The translations under genes were made by a program, and so were the position numbers. A stretch of 64,000 nt of DNA from the NCBI RefSeq assembly GCF_029872155.1, contig NZ_JARXLA010000002.1, positions 186,001 to 250,000 of the forward strand, given 5' to 3'. The notes under the pieces were generated by a model. The model ran no database searches. It had not been told where the DNA came from and saw nothing but the letters and a program-made list of their open reading frames with translations. Position 1 is the first letter of the stretch, and each line of letters begins with the position of its first letter. Below are positions 45,273-53,044 of the stretch, piece after piece. This DNA is from Hyphomicrobium sp. D-2 (GTDB taxonomy: Bacteria; Pseudomonadota; Alphaproteobacteria; Rhizobiales; Hyphomicrobiaceae).

Positions 45273-45843
45273 AGCCATCGTAGCAGCAGTGGCCATGCTG
45301 GCCGCCGTTCCATTGATCGCAAGCGCAAGCGGTGATCCCGCGATTGATACCATCGGGTCGCCCGTCAGTCCCGAGGAGCTCGCGAAGTTTTTTGTCATCA
45401 TGCCAGATGGCGAGGGCTTGCCTCCAGGGTCAGGAACGGCTGCTGCAGGGTTGCCGCTGTACGCTGAAAAATGTGCGATGTGCCATGGTGAAAATCTCGA
45501 AGGCCTTGAGGGAACCGGCGCGCCGCCACTCGCGGGTGGCAGGGGCACGCTGGCGACCAACAAGCCCTTCAAGAGCGTGGAGAGCTACTGGCCCTATGCT
45601 TCCACGTTGTACGATTACATCTGGCGGGCTATGCCGTTCCACGAGCCAGGATCGCTGACACCTGACGAAGTGTATTCGATCACGGCGTACATTCTGTCGT
45701 TCGGCAAGATCATCGACGAGGGCACCGTTCTGGATGCGAAATCGCTTTCCGAGGTGAAGATGCCCAATGTCGATGGTTTTTATGTCGACAATGGACCTGA
45801 CCGGCTGATCTACCGCGCGCAGGGTGGCGCAACATCGAAATGA
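45259..45843 (+). CDS. soxD: Monoheme cytochrome c, SoxD/SorB-like subunit
   Basis: A 194-residue protein whose ATG lies inside the end of the soxC-like gene. It has a signal peptide (about 1-23, ending ASAS), one heme site CAMCH (about residue 72-76) and an axial-Met region WRAMPFHEPGSLTPDEVYSITAYILS typical of the SoxD N-terminal domain. Classic SoxD has two hemes and about 380 residues; this is a one-heme short form. It should accept electrons from the SoxC-like molybdoenzyme and pass them to the respiratory chain. Confidence 0.85.
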   Translation: MSMFRAIVAAVAMLAAVPLIASASGDPAIDTIGSPVSPEELAKFFVIMPDGEGLPPGSGTAAAGLPLYAEKCAMCHGENLEGLEGTGAPPLAGGRGTLATNKPFKSVESYWPYASTLYDYIWRAMPFHEPGSLTPDEVYSITAYILSFGKIIDEGTVLDAKSLSEVKMPNVDGFYVDNGPDRLIYRAQGGATSK

Positions 45844-46481
45844 CCGTACAAGTGAATGTAGTGGCGTCAATGGCGGATGCTCCCGCGTTGGAGGTGGTGG
45901 AAACAGCGTTGCCCATCACCGTGGACGGGCAGGAGCAAATGTTTCGTGCCTTTGCATTCCAGGGCGCAAAAGAGGAAGAGCAACTGCTCGTGCTGGTGCA
46001 CGGAGAAGCATCGGCGGGGCAGGCGTTGCCGCTGGTGCGGCTACATTCCGGTTGCGTAACCGGAGACATCTTCCACTCCATGCGGTGCGATTGCTATGAG
46101 CAGCTTCAGGCAAGTCTGAAGGCGGTGCTGGAGTCGTCGCACGGCGCCATTGTTTATATGCCATACCATGAAGGTCGCGGCATCGGCCTGTTCAAGAAGA
46201 TGCGCGCCTACGCGCTGCAGGAGCGCGGCGTTGATACCGTCGATGCCAATACGGCGATCGGTGCTCCTGTCGACGCACGTGACTTTGGACTGGCCGCTAA
46301 GGCGCTCGCCTATCTGGGGCTGAATGAAATCCGGCTGCTTTGCAACAACCCGGCCAAGGTTGAAGCGCTGGCAGGCTTTGGTATCACGATAGCCGAACGG
46401 ATCTCGGTGGCTAGCAAGCCTAACCGTCACAATGAGCGCTATCTGAATACCAAGCGGGATCGCATGGGTCACCAGATCTGA
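45840..46481 (+). CDS. ribA: GTP cyclohydrolase II RibA
   Basis: A 213-residue protein overlapping the cytochrome stop (ATGA). VRLHSGCVTGDIFHSMRCDCYEQL carries the zinc cysteines (C-x10-C-x-C), YMPYHEGRGIGLFKKMRAYALQ is the catalytic segment, and GAPVDARDFGLAAKALAYLGLNEIRLLCNNPAKVEAL the GTP-binding region. It converts GTP to the first riboflavin intermediate. It supplies the activity missing from the degenerate tail of RibB at 38758. In place of the usual SECLTGD it has SGCVTGD. Confidence 0.9.
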   Translation: MTVQVNVVASMADAPALEVVETALPITVDGQEQMFRAFAFQGAKEEEQLLVLVHGEASAGQALPLVRLHSGCVTGDIFHSMRCDCYEQLQASLKAVLESSHGAIVYMPYHEGRGIGLFKKMRAYALQERGVDTVDANTAIGAPVDARDFGLAAKALAYLGLNEIRLLCNNPAKVEALAGFGITIAERISVASKPNRHNERYLNTKRDRMGHQI

Positions 46482-46707
46482 GCAGCCCATTTCCTGCGCT
46501 GCACTTGCGCCGGCTGGGTCAACTCCACACTTGAAACGCATCGTGATCGACGTCGCCGCGGTGCCTTACTTGCTGTGTGCTGCGATGCACAACGCGATCA
46601 GCTCCGACGCCGGATTGTCGACCATCAATTTTGCGTGTGTCGTTCTTGAGCGGCCTGATCTCGATTAAATCGGCCACTGTGAAGGGCTAGAACGAGCCCG
46701 ATGCCGG

Positions 46708-47451
46708 TTAGGCAGCGTTCTTATCTTCCGCGATCGATAGGGTCATTCTGGCAAATACGTCGGCGATGTCGTTCGATGCCTGCTTACCGCCCGGCTTGAG
46801 CCAGAGGAAGCTGTAGAAGTACATGCCCAGGATGCCTTTGATCGCTACGTTTGGTAGCGGACGGAATAGGCCTTTTTTCTCGCCCTCTTTCAGAGTTTCC
46901 GACCAAAGATCCTGATAGGCCTTATGCAAATCAGAAACGATTCGATGGCGCTGGCCTGTCAGACAGTCGGCTTCACGGAAGCAAACCGTCATTTCGGGCA
47001 GGTTTGTAAAAATGCATTGCATCAATAAACGGCTTAGCAAAAAGATCCGTTTCCGAGGGTCCGGCTCGGTCTCCATTGCGGACTTACCACTTAAGACCAA
47101 TTCTTCAATGTAACGCACGACAATGCTGAAAAGCAGCTCTTCCTTGCTGCTGATATGGTAGTAAAGCGCACCGCGTCCCAAGCCAACCGCATCGCCAATT
47201 TCTGCAACACCTACAGCACGATAGCCCCTGGTCGCGAACAGGTCTGCAGCAATTTTCTGGATGCGCTCCTGCTGCTGCCCAGCGGCCTGAGTTCCCTTGG
47301 TCGTACGGCTGATTTGCGTCGCCGAATCTACATCCTCATCGTGTGGACTGGTCGATACATTTGCGTTATACCACTCCGAGGATGATCCTTGAGAGGCTTG
47401 CGTCGGCGAAGGTGTTTTAGCGCGCGACAAGGACTTTTCTCCGAATTCCAT
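46708..47451 (-). CDS. TetR-family regulator, candidate controller of the sulfur island
   Basis: 247 residues from ATG 47451 (the frame is open further upstream). An unusual Ser/Thr-rich N-terminal extension (about 1-50) precedes the HTH (about 55-100: IQKIAADLFATRGYRAVGVAEIGDAVGLGRGALYYHISSKEELLFSIV). The C-terminal ligand domain is of common TetR type. Operator-like site E lies at 47344-47359, inside the coding sequence of the N-terminal extension, and no good SD is visible before 47451. The true start may be elsewhere, or binding at E blocks early elongation. Genomic position and site E suggest autoregulation and control of sites A-D. Confidence 0.8.
   Translation of the reverse strand: MEFGEKSLSRAKTPSPTQASQGSSSEWYNANVSTSPHDEDVDSATQISRTTKGTQAAGQQQERIQKIAADLFATRGYRAVGVAEIGDAVGLGRGALYYHISSKEELLFSIVVRYIEELVLSGKSAMETEPDPRKRIFLLSRLLMQCIFTNLPEMTVCFREADCLTGQRHRIVSDLHKAYQDLWSETLKEGEKKGLFRPLPNVAIKGILGMYFYSFLWLKPGGKQASNDIADVFARMTLSIAEDKNAA
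47344..47359. promoter_or_regulatory. Shared 16-bp operator, site E (in tetR 5' region)
   Basis: TGGACTGGTCGATACA matches 12 of 16 positions of TGTACCGATCGGTACA and 14 of 16 positions of site C. Confidence 0.5.
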
Positions 47452-47869
47452 TGCTGCATCAGATGATGCGACAAACCAATAACAGCACAGGGCCGCTGAA
47501 ATGCAAGTCATCTTGGCTGCGAAAAGCCAAGTCAAAAGAATTCCGACGCTGGAACGAAGGAATTGGCGCATTGCATTCTTGTTTTTTAGGCAATGCGGTA
47601 ATTCCAAACGCGAAGCGCCGGCGCGCTGGGGATGCCCGGCGCAAACCACTCATAGCCCATCACCGACCGTTCGCGGAAGACCTTGTCGCGCAGGTGAGCG
47701 TTGCAGCAGCGGATTGGAGCACAGCGGCCACATCCGTCGCCCGAGGCACTTAACTGCGTGCGCAAACAAACACTCTTCGGATGCAGTGCTTTGCGGCTGG
47801 GTCAATAAAAGCCGCTCGGCCGCTGCCGCCGAACTGCACTGCAAAAATAATTAAGTGGAGTTGCAATCC
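47452..47869. other. Intergenic region between tetR and the maoC-like gene
   Basis: About 400 bases between divergent genes. It should hold both promoters. No gene and no further copy of the 16-bp operator was found here. Confidence 0.4.
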
Positions 47870-48319
47870 ATGGGCAACAATGTCGGCTCAGGCTGGACCG
47901 GTGTCGTGAACGGGAAGCCGCAGGTTGGAGCGGTCGCGCGGCGCACGCGCAGGACCTCGCAGGAAGACATTCAGCGGTTCTCTGACATCACCGGCGATTG
48001 CAACCCGCTCCACTATGACCGCGCGCTGGCTGAAGCCTCGATTTTTGGAAAACTGATTGTGCAGGGCGGTGTGACGTCTGGCCTGTTGAACGCGGTTGTG
48101 GCGGAAGATCTGCCCGGACCCGGCACGGTATTTCTCAGCGTGAACTGGCGCTTTGTTCGGGCAGTCGGCGTGGATGAGGAAATAACGGGCGAGGTCGAGA
48201 TTGTCTCGGTGCGCGATGACAAACCGATCTGCGAACTGAAAACCCGGGTTTTGAACGCCGCAGGCGAAGAGTGCCTCGTCGGATCAGCCGTTGTTTATGT
48301 CGCCGCGCTGCAGCGGTAA
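47870..48319 (+). CDS. MaoC-like hotdog-fold dehydratase family protein
   Basis: 149 residues from ATG 47870, preceded by GTGGAG nine bases upstream (an in-frame GTG at 47855 is less likely because it is part of that SD). The hydratase-2 motif FSDITGDCNPLHYDRALAEASIFGKLIVQGGVTSGLL carries the catalytic Asp and His (D-x4-H). These proteins hydrate enoyl-CoA-like substrates. How this fits methylated-sulfur metabolism is unclear. It begins an operon-like run with the MFS gene, ribE and ribH. Confidence 0.85.
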   Translation: MGNNVGSGWTGVVNGKPQVGAVARRTRRTSQEDIQRFSDITGDCNPLHYDRALAEASIFGKLIVQGGVTSGLLNAVVAEDLPGPGTVFLSVNWRFVRAVGVDEEITGEVEIVSVRDDKPICELKTRVLNAAGEECLVGSAVVYVAALQR

Positions 48320-48362
48320 ATCTTGGGCCGGAAGGCTCGCCTCGCATGCAAAGAAAACTTAG

Positions 48363-49598
48363 ATGCTGATGAAATCCGATGCCGATCGGCAGGCAGCCCA
48401 TGGGCAGTGGCAGGTTCTGGCTATCCTTAGCCTAGCCATCGTTCTTTCCATGACGACGTGGTTTTCCGCGACGGCTATCATCAATGAACTGAAAGAGACG
48501 TGGGCCATTGATGGCGCCGCGGCGGCATGGCTGACAAACGCTGTGCAGATCGGGTTCGTCGTCGGCGCACTTGGCTCCAGTCTTCTCAACATTCCCGACA
48601 TTGTGCCGGCCCGTTGGCTGATGGCGATTTCGGCTTGTCTGGCCGCTGTTGCTAACCTGGCTCTTCTGATTGCACCATCGGGCGAGGTGGCGATCGCGTT
48701 GCGGTTTGTGACGGGCATCGCCTTGGCTGGCATTTATCCTCCGGCGCTCAAGGTTATCTCGACCTGGTTCCTGCACGGACGCGGCCTCGCACTGGGCATT
48801 GTAATTGGCGCTCTGACGCTCGGCTCGGCGTTTCCGCATCTGTTGCGCGCGGTGACATCGGATCTGAACTGGAAGCTCGTTGTCGCGGCGACGTCTGGAA
48901 TGACACTGCTCGGCGCTTTGCTGATGGCACGCTTCGCCGTTGAGGGACCGCATCGGTATGCGCGCGCTACGTTCGACCCGCGCCAGATCGGTCGCGTGCT
49001 GCGCAACAAGCCGGTGATGCTGGCGAACATCGGATACTTTGGCCACATGTGGGAGCTTTATGCGATGTGGGGCTGGTTCCTGGCCTTCGCTCAGGCGGCA
49101 CTGGTGCACCAGAACGTCGACACATCGTACGCATCCATGATCACGTTTGTGGTAGTGGCCTCCGGCGTCGTCGGATGCGTGCTGGGCGGCGTGATGGCGG
49201 ATCGAATCGGCAGAACAGCAACCACAGCCTTGATGATGGTTGTCTCCGGGTTGTGCGCGCTGCTAATCGGCTTTGCTTTCGATGCTCCGCTTTGGGTCTT
49301 CCTGACAGTGGCCATTATCTGGGGCATCTCCGTAATCGGAGATTCGGCGCAGTTTTCCGCCATCGTTACGGAGATTGGCGAATCCTCCAGTGTCGGCACT
49401 GCGCTGGCGCTGCAACTTGGTCTCGGCTTTGCGCTCACGGTTGTTGCCATTCGCGTGGTGCCGGAAATCGCGGCCGCGATGGGAAGCTGGCAGTGGACAT
49501 TCCTTGTGCTGGTGCCCGGTCCGTTCATCGGTGTCATTGCGATGCTGATGTTGCGGCGTCTGCCTGACGCCATCAAGATTGCACACGGCAGGAAGTGA
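48363..49598 (+). CDS. MFS transporter of unknown substrate
   Basis: A 411-residue protein with twelve predicted helices. The N-half signature is WLTNAVQIGFVVGALGSSLL, and RFVTGIALAGIYPPALKVISTWFLHGRGLALGIVIGALTLGSAFPHLL covers TM4-TM5. The central motif VMADRIGRTATTALMMV (G-x3-D-R-x-G-R) is present. The stop lies four bases before the ribE start, so it is coupled to the riboflavin genes. Export of a flavin or of sulfite/sulfonate is conceivable; the substrate cannot be read from the sequence. Confidence 0.85.
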   Translation: MLMKSDADRQAAHGQWQVLAILSLAIVLSMTTWFSATAIINELKETWAIDGAAAAWLTNAVQIGFVVGALGSSLLNIPDIVPARWLMAISACLAAVANLALLIAPSGEVAIALRFVTGIALAGIYPPALKVISTWFLHGRGLALGIVIGALTLGSAFPHLLRAVTSDLNWKLVVAATSGMTLLGALLMARFAVEGPHRYARATFDPRQIGRVLRNKPVMLANIGYFGHMWELYAMWGWFLAFAQAALVHQNVDTSYASMITFVVVASGVVGCVLGGVMADRIGRTATTALMMVVSGLCALLIGFAFDAPLWVFLTVAIIWGISVIGDSAQFSAIVTEIGESSSVGTALALQLGLGFALTVVAIRVVPEIAAAMGSWQWTFLVLVPGPFIGVIAMLMLRRLPDAIKIAHGRK

Positions 49599-49602
49599 CG
49601 GC

Positions 49603-50208
49603 ATGTTCACGGGTATCGTCACCGGCATCGGCGAGGTGATCGGGCGCAACGGCGGCAACTTCACGATCCGCTGTCCCTATCCAGCTGAGACGCTGGAAAT
49701 CGGCGGCTCGATGGCGTGCAACGGCTGCTGCCTGACCGTGACATCGATCCGCACCGACGATGGTGCTGTTGCCGGCAGCAGCATCTTCACCGCCGACGTT
49801 TCCAATGAGACCTGCGCCAAGACCACGATTGATAGCTGGCAGCCGGGCACGCGCATCAATCTGGAGCGCCCGCTGGCGATGGGTCAGGAACTGGGCGGAC
49901 ATCTTGTCACCGGCCACGTCGATGGCGTCGCGCGCATCGCCGACATCATTGCCGATGGCGACAGCCGCCGCTTTGTCATCGAGGCGCCCGATCACCTGGC
50001 GCCGTACATCGCGCCTAAGGGTTCCGTTGCATTGGACGGAGTTTCGCTGACAGTGAACGAGGTCAGCGACAATTGTTTCGGGGTCAACATCATCCCGCAC
50101 ACCTTGACGGTGACGACGTGGGGCGCGAAAACCGCCGGCCAATCGATCAATCTCGAAGTTGATCTGTTCTCGCGATATATCGCGCGCCTGCTGGAGTTCA
50201 GAACGTGA
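49603..50208 (+). CDS. ribE: Riboflavin synthase, alpha subunit RibE
   Basis: 201 residues from ATG 49603 (MFTGIVTGIGEV is the conserved N-terminus). Two lumazine-binding repeats are present (about 1-95 and 98-195; the second starts GHLVTGHVDGVARI and contains SVALDGVSLTVNEV). It dismutates two 6,7-dimethyl-8-ribityllumazine molecules to riboflavin. It lies four bases after the MFS gene and 53 bases before ribH. Confidence 0.93.
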   Translation: MFTGIVTGIGEVIGRNGGNFTIRCPYPAETLEIGGSMACNGCCLTVTSIRTDDGAVAGSSIFTADVSNETCAKTTIDSWQPGTRINLERPLAMGQELGGHLVTGHVDGVARIADIIADGDSRRFVIEAPDHLAPYIAPKGSVALDGVSLTVNEVSDNCFGVNIIPHTLTVTTWGAKTAGQSINLEVDLFSRYIARLLEFRT

Positions 50209-50261
50209 CGAACAGTGCTGGCGAACACCTCAGCTTTAACGCGCGCGGGATTGAGTGAAAG

Positions 50262-50774
50262 ATGATTGTTAAGACCGATAGCCAGTCTCAGCAGCGGACG
50301 CCGCGCGGCAAACTCGACGCGCGCGTGCTGATCATCGAGGGCCGGTACTATGAAGAGATCGGCGACCTGCTGCTGCAGCATGCGATTGCGGCGCTGGACG
50401 CACGCGGCGTTTCTTACGAGCACATCGTGGTGCCGGGCGCATTGGAAATCCCGCAGGTGCTGATCCAGGCGGCGAACTGGGGCCTGCTGGCGCGCGATGC
50501 GCCGAACCGCTTTGACGGTGTTGTGGCGCTGGGCTGTGTCATTCGCGGCGAGACATCGCACTACGATATTGTTTGCAACAACGCCAACCACTGGATGATG
50601 GAAACTGCGGCGCGTCATGCAACGCCGGTCGGTAACGCGATCCTGACTGTGGACACCATGGAGCAGGCGCTGGCGCGCGCCAATGGTGGCAAGGGTGCCG
50701 ATGCCGCGAATGCGTGCATGCAACTGATTGAGATTGGCCACGCGTTTGAAAGCAGGCGCGCCGGGGCCGTGTGA
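50262..50774 (+). CDS. ribH: 6,7-dimethyl-8-ribityllumazine synthase RibH
   Basis: A 170-residue protein. RVLIIEGRYYEEIGDLLLQHAIAALDARG, VVPGALEIPQ and VALGCVIRGETSHYDIVCNN are the conserved substrate-binding segments, the last with the catalytic His. It condenses the RibB product with the pyrimidine intermediate. With ribE it completes the last two riboflavin steps in this island; only ribD is missing. Confidence 0.93.
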   Translation: MIVKTDSQSQQRTPRGKLDARVLIIEGRYYEEIGDLLLQHAIAALDARGVSYEHIVVPGALEIPQVLIQAANWGLLARDAPNRFDGVVALGCVIRGETSHYDIVCNNANHWMMETAARHATPVGNAILTVDTMEQALARANGGKGADAANACMQLIEIGHAFESRRAGAV

Positions 50775-51244
50775 AGCCCGGGCTGTAGTGTGCGGCACGT
50801 GACTTACCGTGCGTGCGATAAACGACCATATCGCTTCAAAGCATTGGAAGAGCGTGACCCGCGGTTGGCGGGGCCGCTCTGTTACGCGCTGGCCTTTTGT
50901 TCATCGTGCCGCGAAAGTCATGCCGCAGCGTGCTGCGGTGGATGCAACATATTGCAGGTGGCAGCGTCGGAGCGCTGATTTCGTTGCAAGGCTGCAACGC
51001 AATGCTTCAAAATCGTTGGCTTTCGGTTGGCGCTGTGCGCTCCGATAGACTCGTAACGTCTTGCCACTAAGCCCATAAAATCAACGCTTAAGTGTACTGC
51101 GGCGGTCAACTAAAGGCCGGTGCGATGTTGTGTGTCTGGAGTGGTTCCAAACTCCATCCTGTTGCGGGCGTTCGGCTTTTTGAATACGCGTTCAGTGGGG
51201 TAGGTGGTCTTGCCCGCTGTTGACTATCAGAGTTCGCCGGAACG
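50775..51244. other. Intergenic region between ribH and second ECF sigma gene
   Basis: About 470 bases. No credible gene is seen. It marks the right end of the sulfur/riboflavin island and should include the promoter of the sigma-factor gene. Confidence 0.4.
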
Positions 51245-51778
51245 ATGAGTAGCACGATCGCCGATATCGAAGCCCTTTACGTCGCGCAGCACGACCGCGT
51301 GCGCAGCCAGCTCATGCGTAAAGGCCTATCCGCTGCCGCCGCAGCCGATCTTGTGCAGGACGTGTTTCTGCGCATGCTGCGGAGCCCGTCGGACGAGGTC
51401 GTCAATCCGCAGCACTATCTTCTGCGCGCTGCCGGCAACATTGCTGTAGACGAATATCGACGGCAGAAGCGTTCGAGCACCGTCATCGATGCCCATGCCG
51501 ACATCCAGGATTGCGAATGGGTCGCCGATCCATCGCCATTGCAAGATGTGTCGGTAATCGCGGCGGAGGAGTTCGAGGCGCTGCGGTCGGCACTGGCGGA
51601 GTTGCCGCCCCGGTGCCGTGAGGTGCTGATCCTTCATAAGTTTGAAGGCCTCAGCTATGCGGAGATCGCCGCTAAACTCGGCATCGCGAAGAATACGGTG
51701 ACGGTTCATCTGGCCAAGGCGATGCGGCTTTTACGCCGCGGTCTGCGCGAAGCCGGCACAGATGTCGATTTGCGCTAA
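51245..51778 (+). CDS. FecI-type ECF sigma factor (second)
   Basis: A 177-residue ECF sigma factor. Region 2 (about 5-70: IEALYVAQHDRVRSQLMRKGLSAAAAADLVQDVFLRML) and region 4 (about 115-170: LPPRCREVLILHKFEGLSYAEIAAKLGIAKNTVTVHLAKAM) are complete. It heads the same sigma/FecR/STN-receptor arrangement as the set at 12.7-17.2 kb. The sequences are clearly diverged, so they likely sense different ligands. Confidence 0.93.
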   Translation: MSSTIADIEALYVAQHDRVRSQLMRKGLSAAAAADLVQDVFLRMLRSPSDEVVNPQHYLLRAAGNIAVDEYRRQKRSSTVIDAHADIQDCEWVADPSPLQDVSVIAAEEFEALRSALAELPPRCREVLILHKFEGLSYAEIAAKLGIAKNTVTVHLAKAMRLLRRGLREAGTDVDLR

Positions 51779-51790
51779 TAGGTTCGCAGA

Positions 51791-51804
51791 TTAGAATCGT
51801 CTAA
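51791..51804. promoter_or_regulatory. ICE-like inverted repeat between sigma and fecR genes
   Basis: TTAGAATCGTCTAA is a TTAGA/TCTAA inverted repeat with a 4-base spacer. It is similar to the element at 12525-12539 before the other sigma gene. Irr or another iron regulator could bind; unproven. Confidence 0.4.
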
Positions 51805-51912
51805 CGGAATAGATGTCTTTGGCTGATCGATGATCGAAGCGCCCGATGGGCAATTCGGCATTTCGGCGGCCATTGATGCGCTTCAACATGGAACCCCGCG
51901 CGGCAGAGCTGA

Positions 51913-52974
51913 ATGATGACCCGCGATAGCGGCCAATCCCCAGACGACGCCGCGATTGAGTGGTTCGTCATCCTGCGTGACGAAGACGTGACCGCATTGC
52001 AGCGGCGCGATTTCGCAACGTGGCTGGCTGCCTCGCCTGAACACGCCAAGGCCTGGGCCGAGCTTGAGCGCCTGTGGGTTGGGCTTGATGCGCTGGCGCC
52101 GACATCGGGCAGTCCCGGCGAACGCGATATATCGGTTCCCGGCACCGACGCCCAACCGGCCGGACGCGCCGCCGCTGCTGCTGCACAACAGCGAAATATG
52201 ATCCCGTTGTCAGGCCGCCGGTCGCCACCTGCGCATGCTCCCACCGGGAAATACGTTGCTATCGCAGCGTCTGTGCTGGCCGCAGCTGTCGTGGTCTGGC
52301 AGGCAACGCCGGTGGGCCTGTGGGCCGATCATCGTACGGGTACGGGCGAGCAGCTTTCGGTGGCGCTTGCCGATGGTTCAAGCATTGAGCTCAATAGCTC
52401 CACCGCATTGGACGTCGAGTATTCCGAAGGTGAGCGCCGCATTCGGCTGCTGACCGGTGAAGCGTTTTTCACCGTCGCTAAGGATGCTTCCCGCCCCTTC
52501 ATCGTCTCTGCGGATGGTGGTGAAGTTGTCGTGCGCGGCACCGCCTTCAATGTGCGCATTGGGAACAACGTTGCCGTGGCGGTGACCGAAAACGTTGTTG
52601 AGGTCGAGGCGGCCGGACAGCAGCCAGTACGTGTTGCGCAAGGTGAGGGCGTTTCCTACACTGCTGTTTCAATCTCGCCAGTCGCCGCGGTAGATCTCGA
52701 TACGGTGCAGGCCTGGCGTCAGCATCAGCTTGTTTTCCACGACGCGCGCCTTGCTGATGTTTTAGACGAATTACAGCGATACCGGCGCGGTTATGTGCGT
52801 GTTCTGGACGCCTCGCTGAACGACCGCCGGGTTACGGCTGTGTTTGATACACGTCGCCCCGATGCTGCGCTGGAAACCATCGCGCGCAATCTTGATCTGC
52901 GGCTCTATCGTCTCACGGACCTGCTGATTGGTATTGGTCCTGGCGAAGTGAAAAATATCTCTCCATCCGAGTAA
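51913..52974 (+). CDS. FecR-type anti-sigma factor / signal transducer (second)
   Basis: A 353-residue protein. The N-terminal anti-sigma motif DEDVTALQRRDFATWLAASPEHAKAWAELERLW is followed by a transmembrane helix (about 113-130, YVAIAASVLAAAVVVWQA). The periplasmic FecR domain (about 150-250) has IELNSSTALDVEYSEGERRIRLLTGEAFFTV, and a C-terminal STN-like region starts LADVLDELQRYRRGYV. It should pass the signal from the receptor encoded next to the sigma factor encoded before. Confidence 0.92.
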   Translation: MMTRDSGQSPDDAAIEWFVILRDEDVTALQRRDFATWLAASPEHAKAWAELERLWVGLDALAPTSGSPGERDISVPGTDAQPAGRAAAAAAQQRNMIPLSGRRSPPAHAPTGKYVAIAASVLAAAVVVWQATPVGLWADHRTGTGEQLSVALADGSSIELNSSTALDVEYSEGERRIRLLTGEAFFTVAKDASRPFIVSADGGEVVVRGTAFNVRIGNNVAVAVTENVVEVEAAGQQPVRVAQGEGVSYTAVSISPVAAVDLDTVQAWRQHQLVFHDARLADVLDELQRYRRGYVRVLDASLNDRRVTAVFDTRRPDAALETIARNLDLRLYRLTDLLIGIGPGEVKNISPSE

Positions 52975-53044
52975 TTACTTTTTGCCCCGCCCTCGTCTTC
53001 TAAGTTAGGGGCCGGTTGCCCCTCAGCGTATTGCGTAGTGGGGT

